Assembly (NCBI GenBank): GCA_051747505.1
Contig: JBNJGE010000048.1
Span: forward strand, 1 to 18,102
DNA length: 18,102 nucleotides
DNA from: Albimonas sp051747505
Lineage (GTDB): Bacteria; Pseudomonadota; Alphaproteobacteria; Rhodobacterales; Rhodobacteraceae
Direction: 5' to 3'
Of this stretch, positions 1 to 6,428 are shown in pieces. Every line of letters starts with the position of its first letter. Position 1 is the stretch's first letter. The notes under the pieces were generated by a model, which worked only from the letters and a program-made list of their open reading frames with translations, ran no database searches and was not told the origin of the DNA. A program made the position numbers and the translations under genes.

Positions 1-1
1 C

Positions 2-718
2 GAGACGATCGACTACGGCCCCTGCGCCTTCATGGAGGCGTATCACCCGGACACGGTCTATTCCTCGATCGACCAGACGGGGCGGTATGCGTATCGCAAT
101 CAGCCGCGGATCGCGCAGTGGAACCTGGCGCAGCTCGCCCAGTGCCTGCTGCCGCTGATCGAGGAGACCCCGGAGGACGCGGTTCCGGCGGCGCAGGCGG
201 CGATCGACCGGTTTCCGGAGCTCTACCAGGCCGAGTGGCTGCGGGCGTTCCGCGCCAAACTGGGGCTGGAGGCGGCGCGCGAGGAGGACGACGCGCTGGC
301 CGAGGACCTGCTGAGCGCGATGGCCGACAACCAGGCGGATTTCACGGCGAGTTTCCGGGCGCTGTGCGACCTGCCCGCGGAGGGCGGGCCGGAGACGGAC
401 GAGGCGGCGCGGGGGCGGTTCGTGGACCCGACGGCGTTCGATGCATGGGCCGTGCGCTGGCGGGCGCGGCTGGGGCATGAGGCGCGGGGCGAGGACGCCC
501 GGCGGGCGGCGATGCGGGGGGTCAACCCCGTGTATGTGCCGCGCAACCACCTGGTGGAGCAGGCGATCGAGGCGGCGCAGGGGGAGGGGGACCTGGGGCC
601 GTTCGCGGAGCTTGTCGAGGTGCTCAGCCGGCCTTTCGAGGATCAACCGGGGCGGGAGGCGTATGCCCGGCCGGCGCGTCCGGAGGAGGCGGTGACGGCG
701 ACGTTCTGCGGGACGTGA
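2..718 (+). CDS. selO: Protein adenylyltransferase SelO (YdiU family), C-terminal half, cut by the window edge
   Basis: SelO is a pseudokinase-fold enzyme that transfers AMP from ATP to protein side chains and is linked to redox homeostasis. Only 238 residues are visible; the family is about 480-520 long, so the nucleotide-binding N-terminal half lies off the left edge. The reading frame is open from base 2. It begins with IDYGP, the DFG-like metal-binding motif; its Asp, residue 4 here, corresponds by family knowledge to the Asp that follows the Asp-Asn pair by ten residues. Next come the conserved stretches SSIDQTGRYAY and NQPRIAQWNLAQLA. The protein ends in FCGT, the usual C-terminal Cys motif, where animal SelO carries selenocysteine. 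The last 95 bp are antisense to the 3' end of the neighbouring cyclic-nucleotide-binding gene. A diverged copy of the last ~110 bp recurs at 1403-1512, so this 3' end may have been replaced by recombination. Confidence 0.95.
   Translation, partial: ETIDYGPCAFMEAYHPDTVYSSIDQTGRYAYRNQPRIAQWNLAQLAQCLLPLIEETPEDAVPAAQAAIDRFPELYQAEWLRAFRAKLGLEAAREEDDALAEDLLSAMADNQADFTASFRALCDLPAEGGPETDEAARGRFVDPTAFDAWAVRWRARLGHEARGEDARRAAMRGVNPVYVPRNHLVEQAIEAAQGEGDLGPFAELVEVLSRPFEDQPGREAYARPARPEEAVTATFCGT
608..718 (+). repeat. Direct repeat, left copy: selO 3' end
   Basis: These are the last ~111 bp of the in-frame selO gene. They recur in the same orientation at 1403-1512. Over the final 102 bp I count 16 mismatches (about 84% identity), nine of them at third codon positions. 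The two copies flank the whole cyclic-nucleotide-binding gene. Confidence 0.8.
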
Positions 719-1334
719 CCGGCTCGGCCCGCGGCCGGTGGGCCTCGTGGAGCAGACGCTCGGCGATCAGGTGGGTGAGGCGGTAGGCGAAGAGCGGGTT
801 GTTGTAGTGCAGCCGGCGCATCTGCGTCTCCGTGATGGCGGAGATGCGGGCGGGGCCGCGGGCGCGCAGGGTGGCGGTGCGCAGGCGGTCGGGCGCGAAG
901 AGGCCGATCTCCCCGACCAGCTGGCCGGGGCCGAGGACGGCGCCGACCTCCTCGACCTCCAGCTCTCCCTTCTCGATGACATACATCGCCTCGGCGCGGT
1001 CGCCCTTGCGGCAGAGGACCTCGCCGGGCCGGAGGCGCTGCAGGGAGCCGAAGGGGGCGAGCCAGGAGAAGTCGGGGTCGTCGCCGCGGGCGCCCGCGAG
1101 CTTCGCGGGCAGGCGCTGCATCTGGACCAGGCGGAGCAGGTTGAGGGGCAGCAGCGCGCCGTGGAGGACCAGGATGGGGGTCAGGCCGGCGGCGAGGGCG
1201 TAGGCGATGAAGGCGAGGTTGCTGGCCAGCGCGACGACGCGCAGGGTCAGCATGGTGCGCATGCAGAAGGTGAGGAAGACGGCGGCGGCGGCGAGGTAGC
1301 CGAGGACGTCGGGGTAGAGGGAGGCGAGGTCCAT
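624..1334 (-). CDS. Membrane protein with C-terminal cyclic-nucleotide-binding (Crp-like) domain
   Basis: The product is 236 aa when started at the ATG at 1334. A GTG at 1364 would add ten Pro-rich residues, and an in-frame stop lies just beyond it. Neither start has a clear ribosome site; ATG is chosen because MDLASLYPDVLGYLAAAA looks like a natural membrane-protein N-terminus. Residues 9-72 hold two to three hydrophobic segments. Residues 88-195 form a cNMP-binding domain with the phosphate-binding cassette GEIGLFAPDRLRTATLRA; its Glu142 and Arg152 are the residues that normally hold the ribose and the cyclic phosphate, so binding is plausible. No DNA-binding or output domain follows, so it is probably a membrane-tethered sensor of unknown effect. 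The last ~31 residues, rich in Pro, Ser and Arg, are translated from the antisense of the selO 3' end and are probably run-through after loss of a native stop. The gene sits between two copies of the selO end. Confidence 0.8.
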   Translation of the reverse strand: MDLASLYPDVLGYLAAAAVFLTFCMRTMLTLRVVALASNLAFIAYALAAGLTPILVLHGALLPLNLLRLVQMQRLPAKLAGARGDDPDFSWLAPFGSLQRLRPGEVLCRKGDRAEAMYVIEKGELEVEEVGAVLGPGQLVGEIGLFAPDRLRTATLRARGPARISAITETQMRRLHYNNPLFAYRLTHLIAERLLHEAHRPRAEPVTSRRTSPSPPPPDAPAGHTPPAPVDPRKAG

Positions 1335-1402
1335 CGGGGGGAGGTCCGGCGGCCGCGGGGTCACCGGAGGTTAGGGGTGGGGGCGCGGTGGGGGCAAGGG
1401 TT

Positions 1403-1512
1403 GAGCTGCGGAGGTGCTGGTCCGGCCGTTCGAGGAGCAGCCGGGGCGGGCGCGGTATGCGGAGCCGGCGCGGCCGGAGGAGGCGGTGACGGCGACGTTT
1501 TGTGGGACTTGA
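1403..1512 (+). pseudogene. Diverged remnant of the selO 3' end (right copy of the direct repeat)
   Basis: Read from 1411, this stretch encodes 33 residues and a stop, ending in EEAVTATFCGT, the same C-terminus as the intact selO at the left of the window. Homology can be followed back to about 1403 with a one-base deletion relative to 608-718. No start codon or ribosome site precedes it and nothing SelO-like lies further upstream, so it is a gene-end fragment. Differences fall mostly at third codon positions (for example TTC/TTT and TGC/TGT). The two copies therefore diverged as coding sequence in separate lineages rather than by a recent tandem duplication. The AT-rich island starts directly after its stop codon, so this may be the original 3' end of selO with everything between 719 and 1402 added later, or the reverse. 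Confidence 0.75.
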
Positions 1513-2602
1513 TCGCCATCGTAGGATTCTGCCACGAATAAGACTCGTAGCAGGTCGCTCCCGCAGTTGTTTCCGGATCTGAAATCGATGACTGTATATT
1601 TTCAACACGTTGGCGAAAAGGGAGGTGCGCGCGATTTTCCAAAGACAATTGGAGATAGGAAGGATGGCGTTGTCCAGTTTCAATTCTCAGAACTGGAGCC
1701 CCATCTCCGTGACCTCTCTCAAGAAGAGTTAAGCCGATTGAGGGAAACGCTGAAACGCGAATGTCCTGACGGTTTTCAAGTATGGGGAATTCCCAGCGGT
1801 GCCAAGAGTGTGTTGAGAGATTTGTCACGCAACGACGTTCTCTTGCTTCTTGAATCTGCAGGGTATGGTGGGGCGTTCGCGTATGCAGGAAAGGTGGTAG
1901 AGTTCCCCTCTCAGGAATGTTTTGAAATTTCTAGATACTTATGGGGTGAGGCACGGTTTCCACTTATCGTATTTTTAAAGGGGGAGATGACAGATTATAC
2001 TTGGCGTGAGTTTTGCAAGCAATTTGGCTATAAATCAAACTGGAATCCAGCTGGGCAGACATATAGAATTGGAGAAGATAGGCTGCAAATTGCAGGAATT
2101 AAAAAAGACAGCGAAGTGCTTCGTTTGCTAATTGGTGAAAATCTTGAAAATGAGGGCGAAATTTACGACCCTGATGAATTTGGCGACCCGGCCGAGGAGT
2201 TTTTCTCTGAAATGGAGGGCCGTCTTTACCTAATTCAGCACATGCAAAAAGAGCGGTCTCTTCGGCTGGTCCGGGAATTCAAAAAGCGTCTCTTGGAATA
2301 TTCATGCGAAATATGCGGGTTTGATTTTGAGAAAACATATGGATCTATTGGTGCTCAATTTATAGAAGCGCACCACGTCAACCCCTTGTCGGAGGCATCC
2401 GGTGAGCACGAGGTTAGTATAGAGGATCTAATTGCTGTCTGTGCCAACTGCCATAGAATGCTTCATCGGGAATACCCGTCCTTAACTCCAGAAGGGCTTC
2501 GTCAAAAATTGGTTGATGCACTTGAGAATAGAAGCATATTATAATAAAAAATTTTAGCCAATCCATCTCGTATGAAAATGCATTGGCCAACAATACAGCT
2601 TC
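1513..2602. other. AT-rich island, probably horizontally acquired
   Basis: From just after the stop of the selO remnant to the stop of the CoA-transferase-family gene, base composition drops sharply. Runs of A and T and A/T-ending codons are common, while both flanks are extremely GC-rich. The island holds only the HNH nuclease gene and short AT-rich tails, including an A/T-rich stretch at 2540-2556 directly after its stop. I found no integrase, transposase or tRNA. The left border coincides with the end of the duplicated selO fragment. The right border is close to the last codons of the minus-strand gene ending at 2603. Confidence 0.75.
1588..2544 (+). CDS. HNH endonuclease with PUA/EVE-like N-terminal region; possible modification-dependent (type IV-like) restriction enzyme
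   Basis: The product is 318 aa from the ATG at 1588; a TTG at 1567 would add seven residues. I prefer ATG because MTVYFQHVGEKGG looks like a genuine N-terminus, though no strong ribosome site is visible. Residues 235-295 are a McrA-type HNH domain: CEIC zinc knuckle (Cys240, Cys243), EAHHVNPL (His262, His263), then CANCHRMLH (Cys285, Asn287, Cys288, His289, His293). All expected metal and catalytic residues are present. Residues 62-135 (VWGIPSG, LSRNDVLLLL, GAFAYAGKVV, then WGEARFPLIVFL) have the pattern of PUA-fold readers such as EVE/ASCH domains, which recognise modified bases. That fold assignment is inference. No methyltransferase is adjacent, as expected for a stand-alone type IV enzyme. 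The gene is clearly AT-richer than everything around it, with A/T-ending codons, so it was probably acquired horizontally. Confidence 0.88.
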   Translation: MTVYFQHVGEKGGARDFPKTIGDRKDGVVQFQFSELEPHLRDLSQEELSRLRETLKRECPDGFQVWGIPSGAKSVLRDLSRNDVLLLLESAGYGGAFAYAGKVVEFPSQECFEISRYLWGEARFPLIVFLKGEMTDYTWREFCKQFGYKSNWNPAGQTYRIGEDRLQIAGIKKDSEVLRLLIGENLENEGEIYDPDEFGDPAEEFFSEMEGRLYLIQHMQKERSLRLVREFKKRLLEYSCEICGFDFEKTYGSIGAQFIEAHHVNPLSEASGEHEVSIEDLIAVCANCHRMLHREYPSLTPEGLRQKLVDALENRSIL

Positions 2603-3847
2603 TCACATCCCCCTTCGCATCTCCTCCCACCCCTTCGCAAGGTCGTCCCTGAACTCCGGCGCCGCCACGCCGATCAGCGCCTTGGCGCGGGCGTCGGCGT
2701 CCAGCCAGCGCAGGTCGGCCAGGCCGTGCTCCGTCACCACCACGTCCGCGTCGGCGCGGGGGATGGTGGCGAGGCCGCCGGGCTCGAGGCGGGGGACGAT
2801 GCGGCTGTACTTGCCGCCTCCGGCGGTGGCGGGCAGGGCGATGACGGCGCGGCCACCCTCGGAGGCGCGGGCGCCGCGCTGGAAGTCGCCGGCGCCTCCG
2901 GTGCCGGAGATCTGGCGGCCGTTGAGCATCTCGGCGGTGGACTGGCCGAGGAGGTCCACGTTCAGGGCGGAGTTGATCGCCGTGAAGCGGGGGATGGCGG
3001 AGATCACGCGGAAGTCGTGGGTGTGGCGGACGGGCCTGTAGCGGATGCGGGGGTCGGGGCCGGCCTGCGCGTAGAGCTCGGCGGAGCCGACGAGGGTGTT
3101 GGTGGTGACGCCCCCGGAGAAGACGTCGCGGTCGAGCAGGGGGAGCATGCCGTCGAGGACGAGGCCGGCGTGGTAGGCGAGGCCGCGGTGGTCCGTCAGG
3201 GCCTCCATCATGGCCGCGGCCGCCTTGCCGATGCCCACCTGGACGGTGTCGCCGGGGCGGATGGTGTCGGCGATGAGGCGGGCGATCGTTCGCAGGTCGT
3301 CGGGGATGTCGCCGGGGTCGTAGGTGATGGGCGCCCGGGGGTCGGGCGGCTCGATCAGGGCGGCGAAGCGGTCCACGGGGATGCGGGGGGCGTCGGGGGG
3401 CGTGGGGGCCAGCGGGTTGATCTCTCCGATCAGCCGGGCGCCGGAGTCCAGCGCCGCCTCGTGAAAGTCGCAGGCGATGCCGGGGGTCACAAAGCCGTTC
3501 TCGGGCGGGGTGACCTGGAGGATGGCGGCGTCGAGGCGGGCGGGGCCCGACAGCCAGCGGTCGGCGTCGCGGTAGTGGAGGGGCATGTGGCGGATGCGGC
3601 CGCCCGTCCAGCCCTCGCGGAGCTGGGGGTGGATGAAGATGGCCTCGGCGGTCGCCTCGGGGACGCCCTCGGTCGGGTCGAAGCGGTTGACGCCGGGGAG
3701 CCAGACGCCGGCGAAGGTCAGGCCGCGGGCGCGGTCGGGGTCCTCGCGCAGGGAGGCGAGCGCGGCGGTGGGCTCGCCGGCGGCGCCGGAGAGCATGACG
3801 CGGTCGCCGGGGGCGAGGCGGGACCAGATCTCGGCGATGTCGGGCAT
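2603..3847 (-). CDS. Acetyl-CoA hydrolase/transferase family protein (CoA-transferase family I fold)
   Basis: The product is 414 aa, near the usual 400-430 for this family, whose members move CoA between acyl groups or hydrolyse acetyl-CoA. The ATG is preceded by a good ribosome site (GGGAGG). Visible family marks are QVGIGKAA (203-210), the CoA-loop motif GTGGAGDFQRGA (315-326) and the C-terminal VTEHGLADLR (371-380). Characterised members such as 4-hydroxybutyrate CoA-transferase have a catalytic Glu in a motif like H-T/S-E-L/M. The matching place here reads HAGLVLDG (226-233), with Gly228 where Glu would be expected. The substrate and even the catalytic mechanism are therefore uncertain; it may belong to a subgroup with different chemistry. 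It follows moaE by 63 bp on the same strand, but an inverted repeat lies between them. The 3' end borders the AT-rich island and appears intact. Confidence 0.85.
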   Translation of the reverse strand: MPDIAEIWSRLAPGDRVMLSGAAGEPTAALASLREDPDRARGLTFAGVWLPGVNRFDPTEGVPEATAEAIFIHPQLREGWTGGRIRHMPLHYRDADRWLSGPARLDAAILQVTPPENGFVTPGIACDFHEAALDSGARLIGEINPLAPTPPDAPRIPVDRFAALIEPPDPRAPITYDPGDIPDDLRTIARLIADTIRPGDTVQVGIGKAAAAMMEALTDHRGLAYHAGLVLDGMLPLLDRDVFSGGVTTNTLVGSAELYAQAGPDPRIRYRPVRHTHDFRVISAIPRFTAINSALNVDLLGQSTAEMLNGRQISGTGGAGDFQRGARASEGGRAVIALPATAGGGKYSRIVPRLEPGGLATIPRADADVVVTEHGLADLRWLDADARAKALIGVAAPEFRDDLAKGWEEMRRGM

Positions 3848-3851
3848 GGGG

Positions 3852-3878
3852 GCCTCCCTGGCAATGGCGCGGGGAGGC
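3852..3878 (-). promoter_or_regulatory. Inverted repeat covering the ribosome site of the CoA-transferase-family gene
   Basis: Seven-base arms GCCTCCC (3852-3858) and GGGAGGC (3872-3878) flank a 13-nt loop in the 63-bp gap between moaE and the next gene. On the minus-strand transcript one arm is the GGGAGG ribosome site itself, so the hairpin could hide it. It could also act as a weak terminator for the upstream moa genes. GC-rich DNA makes chance repeats common. Confidence 0.3.
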
Positions 3879-3910
3879 TAGGGGATGGGGGACGGGTTGG
3901 CGAGGGGGCC

Positions 3911-4381
3911 TCAGCGGCGCCAGCGGGCGGCGGCGGCGTCGTCGGCTTCGCGGGCGTCCACCCAGCGGGCGCCGTCGGGGGTGGTTTCCTTCTTCCAGAA
4001 GGGGGCGCGGGTCTTGAGGTAGTCCATCAGGAACTCGGCGGCCTCGAAGGCGGCGGCGCGGTGGGGGGAGGCGGCGGCCACCAGCACGATGCGGTCGGCG
4101 GGCTTGAGGGGGCCGTGGCGGTGGATGACGGTGAGGGCCTGGAGGGGCCAGCGGGCGGCGGCCTCCTGCGCGATGTCGCGCAGCGCCTTCTCGGTCATGC
4201 CGGGGTAGTGCTCGAGCTCCATGGCCTCGATGGGGGTCGCGCCGGCGCGGTCGCGGACGAGGCCGGTGAAGGTGACCACGGCGCCGATGTCGGCGCGGCC
4301 CGAGGTCAGGCGGGCGACCTCCTCCGTGAGGTCGAAGTCGGCCTGCTGGACGGAGACGCGGAGCTCGGGGCCGGCGGTCAC
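3911..4381 (-). CDS. moaE: Molybdopterin synthase catalytic subunit MoaE
   Basis: MoaE inserts two sulfurs, carried on the MoaD C-terminus, into cyclic pyranopterin monophosphate to make molybdopterin in the cytoplasm. The 156-aa product matches the family length (about 150). Conserved parts are GAVVTFTGLVRD (33-44, with the active-site Arg43), LEHYPGMT (56-63), HRHG (87-90) and SPHRAAAFEAAEFLMDYLK (105-123), followed by APFWKKE. Lys123 and Lys130/131 correspond to the catalytic lysines of E. coli MoaE; His107 and Arg108 are also kept. The start is a GTG that follows the moaD stop by 5 bp, so the two are probably translationally coupled. The C-terminal tail is Ala/Arg-rich with no known motif. 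Confidence 0.97.
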   Translation of the reverse strand: MTAGPELRVSVQQADFDLTEEVARLTSGRADIGAVVTFTGLVRDRAGATPIEAMELEHYPGMTEKALRDIAQEAAARWPLQALTVIHRHGPLKPADRIVLVAAASPHRAAAFEAAEFLMDYLKTRAPFWKKETTPDGARWVDAREADDAAAARWRR

Positions 4382-4386
4382 GGGGG

Positions 4387-4632
4387 TCAGCCGCCGGTGA
4401 CGGGGGGGAAGAAGGCGACCTCGCGGGCGCCGGCGAGGGGGGCGTCGAACTCGGCGGCCTCCTGGTCGATGGCGACGCGCAGGGCGTCGAGGTCCTCGAA
4501 GGCGGCGGCGTAGCGGGGCTCGCGCGCGCGGAGCTCCTCCACCAGGGCCATGACGGTGGGGGCGTCGGTGGCGATGTCCTCGGAACTGCGGCCGATGCGC
4601 TCGCGCAGCCAGGCGAAGTAGAGGATCTGCAT
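4387..4632 (-). CDS. moaD: Molybdopterin synthase sulfur carrier subunit MoaD
   Basis: The product is 81 aa with the ubiquitin-like fold sequence pattern (MQILYFAWLRERIG at the start) and the essential C-terminal Gly-Gly (FFPPVTGG). By family knowledge that end is adenylated by MoeB and converted to the thiocarboxylate used by MoaE. The frame is open further upstream, but the ATG at 4632 is the right start: it gives the canonical N-terminus and has an AAGGAG ribosome site 5 nt upstream, lying inside the last codons of pgsA. The pgsA stop and the moaD start are separated by only 2 bp, and moaE follows 5 bp after its stop, so pgsA-moaD-moaE reads as one operon. Confidence 0.97.
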   Translation of the reverse strand: MQILYFAWLRERIGRSSEDIATDAPTVMALVEELRAREPRYAAAFEDLDALRVAIDQEAAEFDAPLAGAREVAFFPPVTGG

Positions 4633-4634
4633 GG

Positions 4635-5240
4635 TCACTCCTTCATGGCCGGGCTGGCGAGGCCGCGGCGGAAATAGTCCCAGCCGGTGATCAGCGTCAT
4701 GGCCCCGGCCAGCCAGAGCAGAATGAGCCCGGCGAGGCGGGCGGCCTCGGCGGCTCCATCGGGGATGTAGGGGGCCGGGGCCGGGGGCGGCAAGGCGCCG
4801 GGGTTCAGGCCGGCGAGGAGGAGCAGCGCGATGGCGGTCATCTGGGCGGCGGTCTTCCACTTGGCCATGACGGTGACGGGGACGGAGACGCGGCCGGCCA
4901 GGAACTCCCGCAGGCCGGAGACGGCGACCTCGCGCAGCAGGATGGCGGCGGCGGGGAGGATGACCCAGGGGTCGGGGCCCGAGAGCATCAGCAGGACGGC
5001 GAGCGCGGTCATCACCATGGCCTTGTCGGCGATGGGGTCGAGCATGCGGCCGAAGGGGGTGATCTGGTCCCAGCGGCGGGCCAGCCAGCCGTCCAGCCAG
5101 TCGGTGACCGAGGCGGCGGTGAACAGGACGAGGGCGGCGAGATCCGCGTCCGGGCGGGGCAGGACGGCGAAGACCAGCGCCACGCCCGGCGCGGCGACGA
5201 GGCGGAAGATGGTGAAGATATTGGGCAGGGTCAGCGTCAT
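4635..5240 (-). CDS. pgsA: CDP-diacylglycerol-glycerol-3-phosphate 3-phosphatidyltransferase PgsA
   Basis: This inner-membrane enzyme joins CDP-diacylglycerol and glycerol-3-phosphate to form phosphatidylglycerol phosphate. The product is 201 aa, within the family range. It carries the complete CDP-alcohol phosphotransferase motif D47-x2-D50-G51-x2-A54-R55-x8-G64-x3-D68-x3-D72 (DWLDGWLARR, then GRMLDPIADK), right after the N-terminal PNIFTIFRL segment typical of PgsA. Several hydrophobic helices follow; the loop near residues 155-165 is unusually proline-rich (ALPPPAPAP). The ATG at 5240 has an AAGGAGG ribosome site; the longer upstream open frame has no family similarity. It leads the pgsA-moaD-moaE cluster. 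The link to cofactor synthesis seems to be positional only. Confidence 0.96.
   Translation of the reverse strand: MTLTLPNIFTIFRLVAAPGVALVFAVLPRPDADLAALVLFTAASVTDWLDGWLARRWDQITPFGRMLDPIADKAMVMTALAVLLMLSGPDPWVILPAAAILLREVAVSGLREFLAGRVSVPVTVMAKWKTAAQMTAIALLLLAGLNPGALPPPAPAPYIPDGAAEAARLAGLILLWLAGAMTLITGWDYFRRGLASPAMKE
4638..4643 (-). promoter_or_regulatory. Ribosome binding site of moaD inside the pgsA 3' end
   Basis: AAGGAG on the minus strand overlaps the last two codons of pgsA and lies 5 nt before the moaD ATG at 4632. It fixes the moaD start and suggests that pgsA and moaD translation are coupled. Confidence 0.75.
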
Positions 5241-5384
5241 GGGGCCCTCCTTCCGGCCGGGGCGCGGCGGAGTCAACGCGAGGCGGCGGGCGGGCGCAAG
5301 GGGACGTTGACCTGTCTCAAGGCGCGGGGGGCGGGGCGGGGCGATGTGAGGCGCAGCCGATCCCGAAGACAAGGAGGCCGCGGC

Positions 5385-5723
5385 ATGGACTGGGCGGATT
5401 TTCTCGACGACACCAACGGGCAGCTGGCGGAGCTGCGCGCGGCGATGCCGGAGGCCGCCAAGGGCTTCGGGGCGCTGGCGAAGGCGGCGACGGCCTCCGC
5501 GGCGCTGGAGCCGAAGCACAAGGAGCTGATCGCGGTGGCGATCGGGGTGGCCAAGCAGTGCGACGGCTGCATCGGCTTCCATGTGAAGGCCGCGATGCGC
5601 CACGGGGCGACGCGGGAGGAGCTGGCCGAGACCATCGCCATGTGCGTCTACATGGGCGGCGGGCCGTCGCTGATGTACGGGGCGAAGGCGCTGGAGGCGT
5701 TCGACCGGTTCAGCGAGGCGTGA
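5385..5723 (+). CDS. Carboxymuconolactone decarboxylase / AhpD-like family protein
   Basis: The product is a 112-aa single-domain all-helical protein. It contains the AhpD-type redox signature E-x11-C-x2-C-x3-H: Glu47, Cys59, Cys62 and His66 (KQCDGCIGFHVKAA). That pattern marks peroxidase or disulfide-reductase members of the family rather than true 4-carboxymuconolactone decarboxylases, so a thiol-based redox role is inferred. The substrate is unknown. The start is fixed by AAGGAGG (5371-5377), 7 nt before the ATG. The gene is divergent from pgsA across 144 bp and convergent with the glyoxalase-like gene, with only 3 bp between the two stop codons. No catabolic aromatic genes are near. Confidence 0.92.
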   Translation: MDWADFLDDTNGQLAELRAAMPEAAKGFGALAKAATASAALEPKHKELIAVAIGVAKQCDGCIGFHVKAAMRHGATREELAETIAMCVYMGGGPSLMYGAKALEAFDRFSEA

Positions 5724-5726
5724 GGG

Positions 5727-6377
5727 TCACTCCAGCGTGACGGGGCCGGCGGGGCCCTCGATCACCGCGCGCAGGGGGCGGCCGGCGGTGTCGCCCTCGG
5801 GCAGGGCTCCCGCGAGGCCGAGGGCCTCGAGGGCGCTGGCGGCCTCCGGGTCGGGGCGGCGGCGGAAATCGGTCAGGCGCAGGCCGGAGCCGGCCATGGC
5901 CTCGCTGGGGGTGGCGGCCTCGGCGGGCCACTGGATGAGGGCGGGGACGATGCCCTCGCAGGGGGTGGCGCCGGTCTTGGTGACGGTCAGGCGCCAGGCG
6001 AGGTTGCCGCGGCGCATCTCCTGCGGGGCGCCGAGAGGGACGGGGCTGCGGGGGGCGCGGGCCTCTATGTCGTCGCAGCGGGCGACCCAGGCGATCAGGC
6101 GCGGGCCCCCGGCGAGGCGGGCGCGCATTTCGGACAGGTGGAGGCCGAAGGGGAGGGGCCGGCCTTCCGGGATGTCCTGCGCCGGGTCGGGGGCGATGAG
6201 CTCCAGATAGACCGGGCCGCGGGGGCCGCCGTCGAGGCCCCAGAGGGCGTTGTGAGTGCCGCGGCCGACATGGGCGCCGCCGCCCTGGGCGGGGAGGCCG
6301 AAGGCGGCCTCCAGCGTCGGGCGGGCGTCCTCGAGCGAGAGGCAGCCGAGGACGAGATGGTCGAGACCGGGGGTCAT
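5727..6377 (-). CDS. VOC / glyoxalase-like domain protein
   Basis: The product is 216 aa with the start pattern of the glyoxalase-like (Glyoxalase_3-type) family: LDHLVLGC (His7), then GGGAHVGRGTHNALWGL (His36, Thr41, Asn43) and YLELIAPDP (Glu59). The two His and the Glu are likely metal or active-site residues by family analogy. Such proteins are mostly uncharacterised, so the reaction is unknown. The ATG at 6377 has a GAGGGAG ribosome site upstream; frame extension beyond it is low-complexity Ala/Arg/Pro and is not credible. A promoter-like TTGATC-N18-TATGCC lies about 50 bp upstream. The stop nearly touches that of the AhpD-like gene. Confidence 0.88.
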   Translation of the reverse strand: MTPGLDHLVLGCLSLEDARPTLEAAFGLPAQGGGAHVGRGTHNALWGLDGGPRGPVYLELIAPDPAQDIPEGRPLPFGLHLSEMRARLAGGPRLIAWVARCDDIEARAPRSPVPLGAPQEMRRGNLAWRLTVTKTGATPCEGIVPALIQWPAEAATPSEAMAGSGLRLTDFRRRPDPEAASALEALGLAGALPEGDTAGRPLRAVIEGPAGPVTLE

Positions 6378-6428
6378 GGCGGCTCCCTCGCTTGCGGCCG
6401 GGCGGCGGCGTTCGCCGGCCCTGGCTCC

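Noticed and set aside
1361..1828. Minus-strand open frame across the selO remnant and the start of the HNH gene
   Set aside because: It crosses the composition boundary, and its Pro/Ala tail is simply the antisense of the selO remnant.
2557..2590. GCCAAT/ATTGGC inverted repeat and TTGGCCAA palindrome after the HNH gene
   Set aside because: Only six paired bases with a 19-nt loop and no T run; too weak to call a terminator or attachment site.
2726..4513. Long plus-strand open frame (about 595 codons) opposite the CoA-transferase and moaE genes
   Set aside because: It is Gly/Val/Ala-rich without domains and lies antisense to two well-supported genes. It results from high GC content and codon bias.
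5307..5320. TTGA-N6-TCAA symmetric element in the pgsA/AhpD-like intergenic gap
   Set aside because: Four-base arms are too short to claim an operator, and no matching -10 box lies at the right distance from TTGACC.
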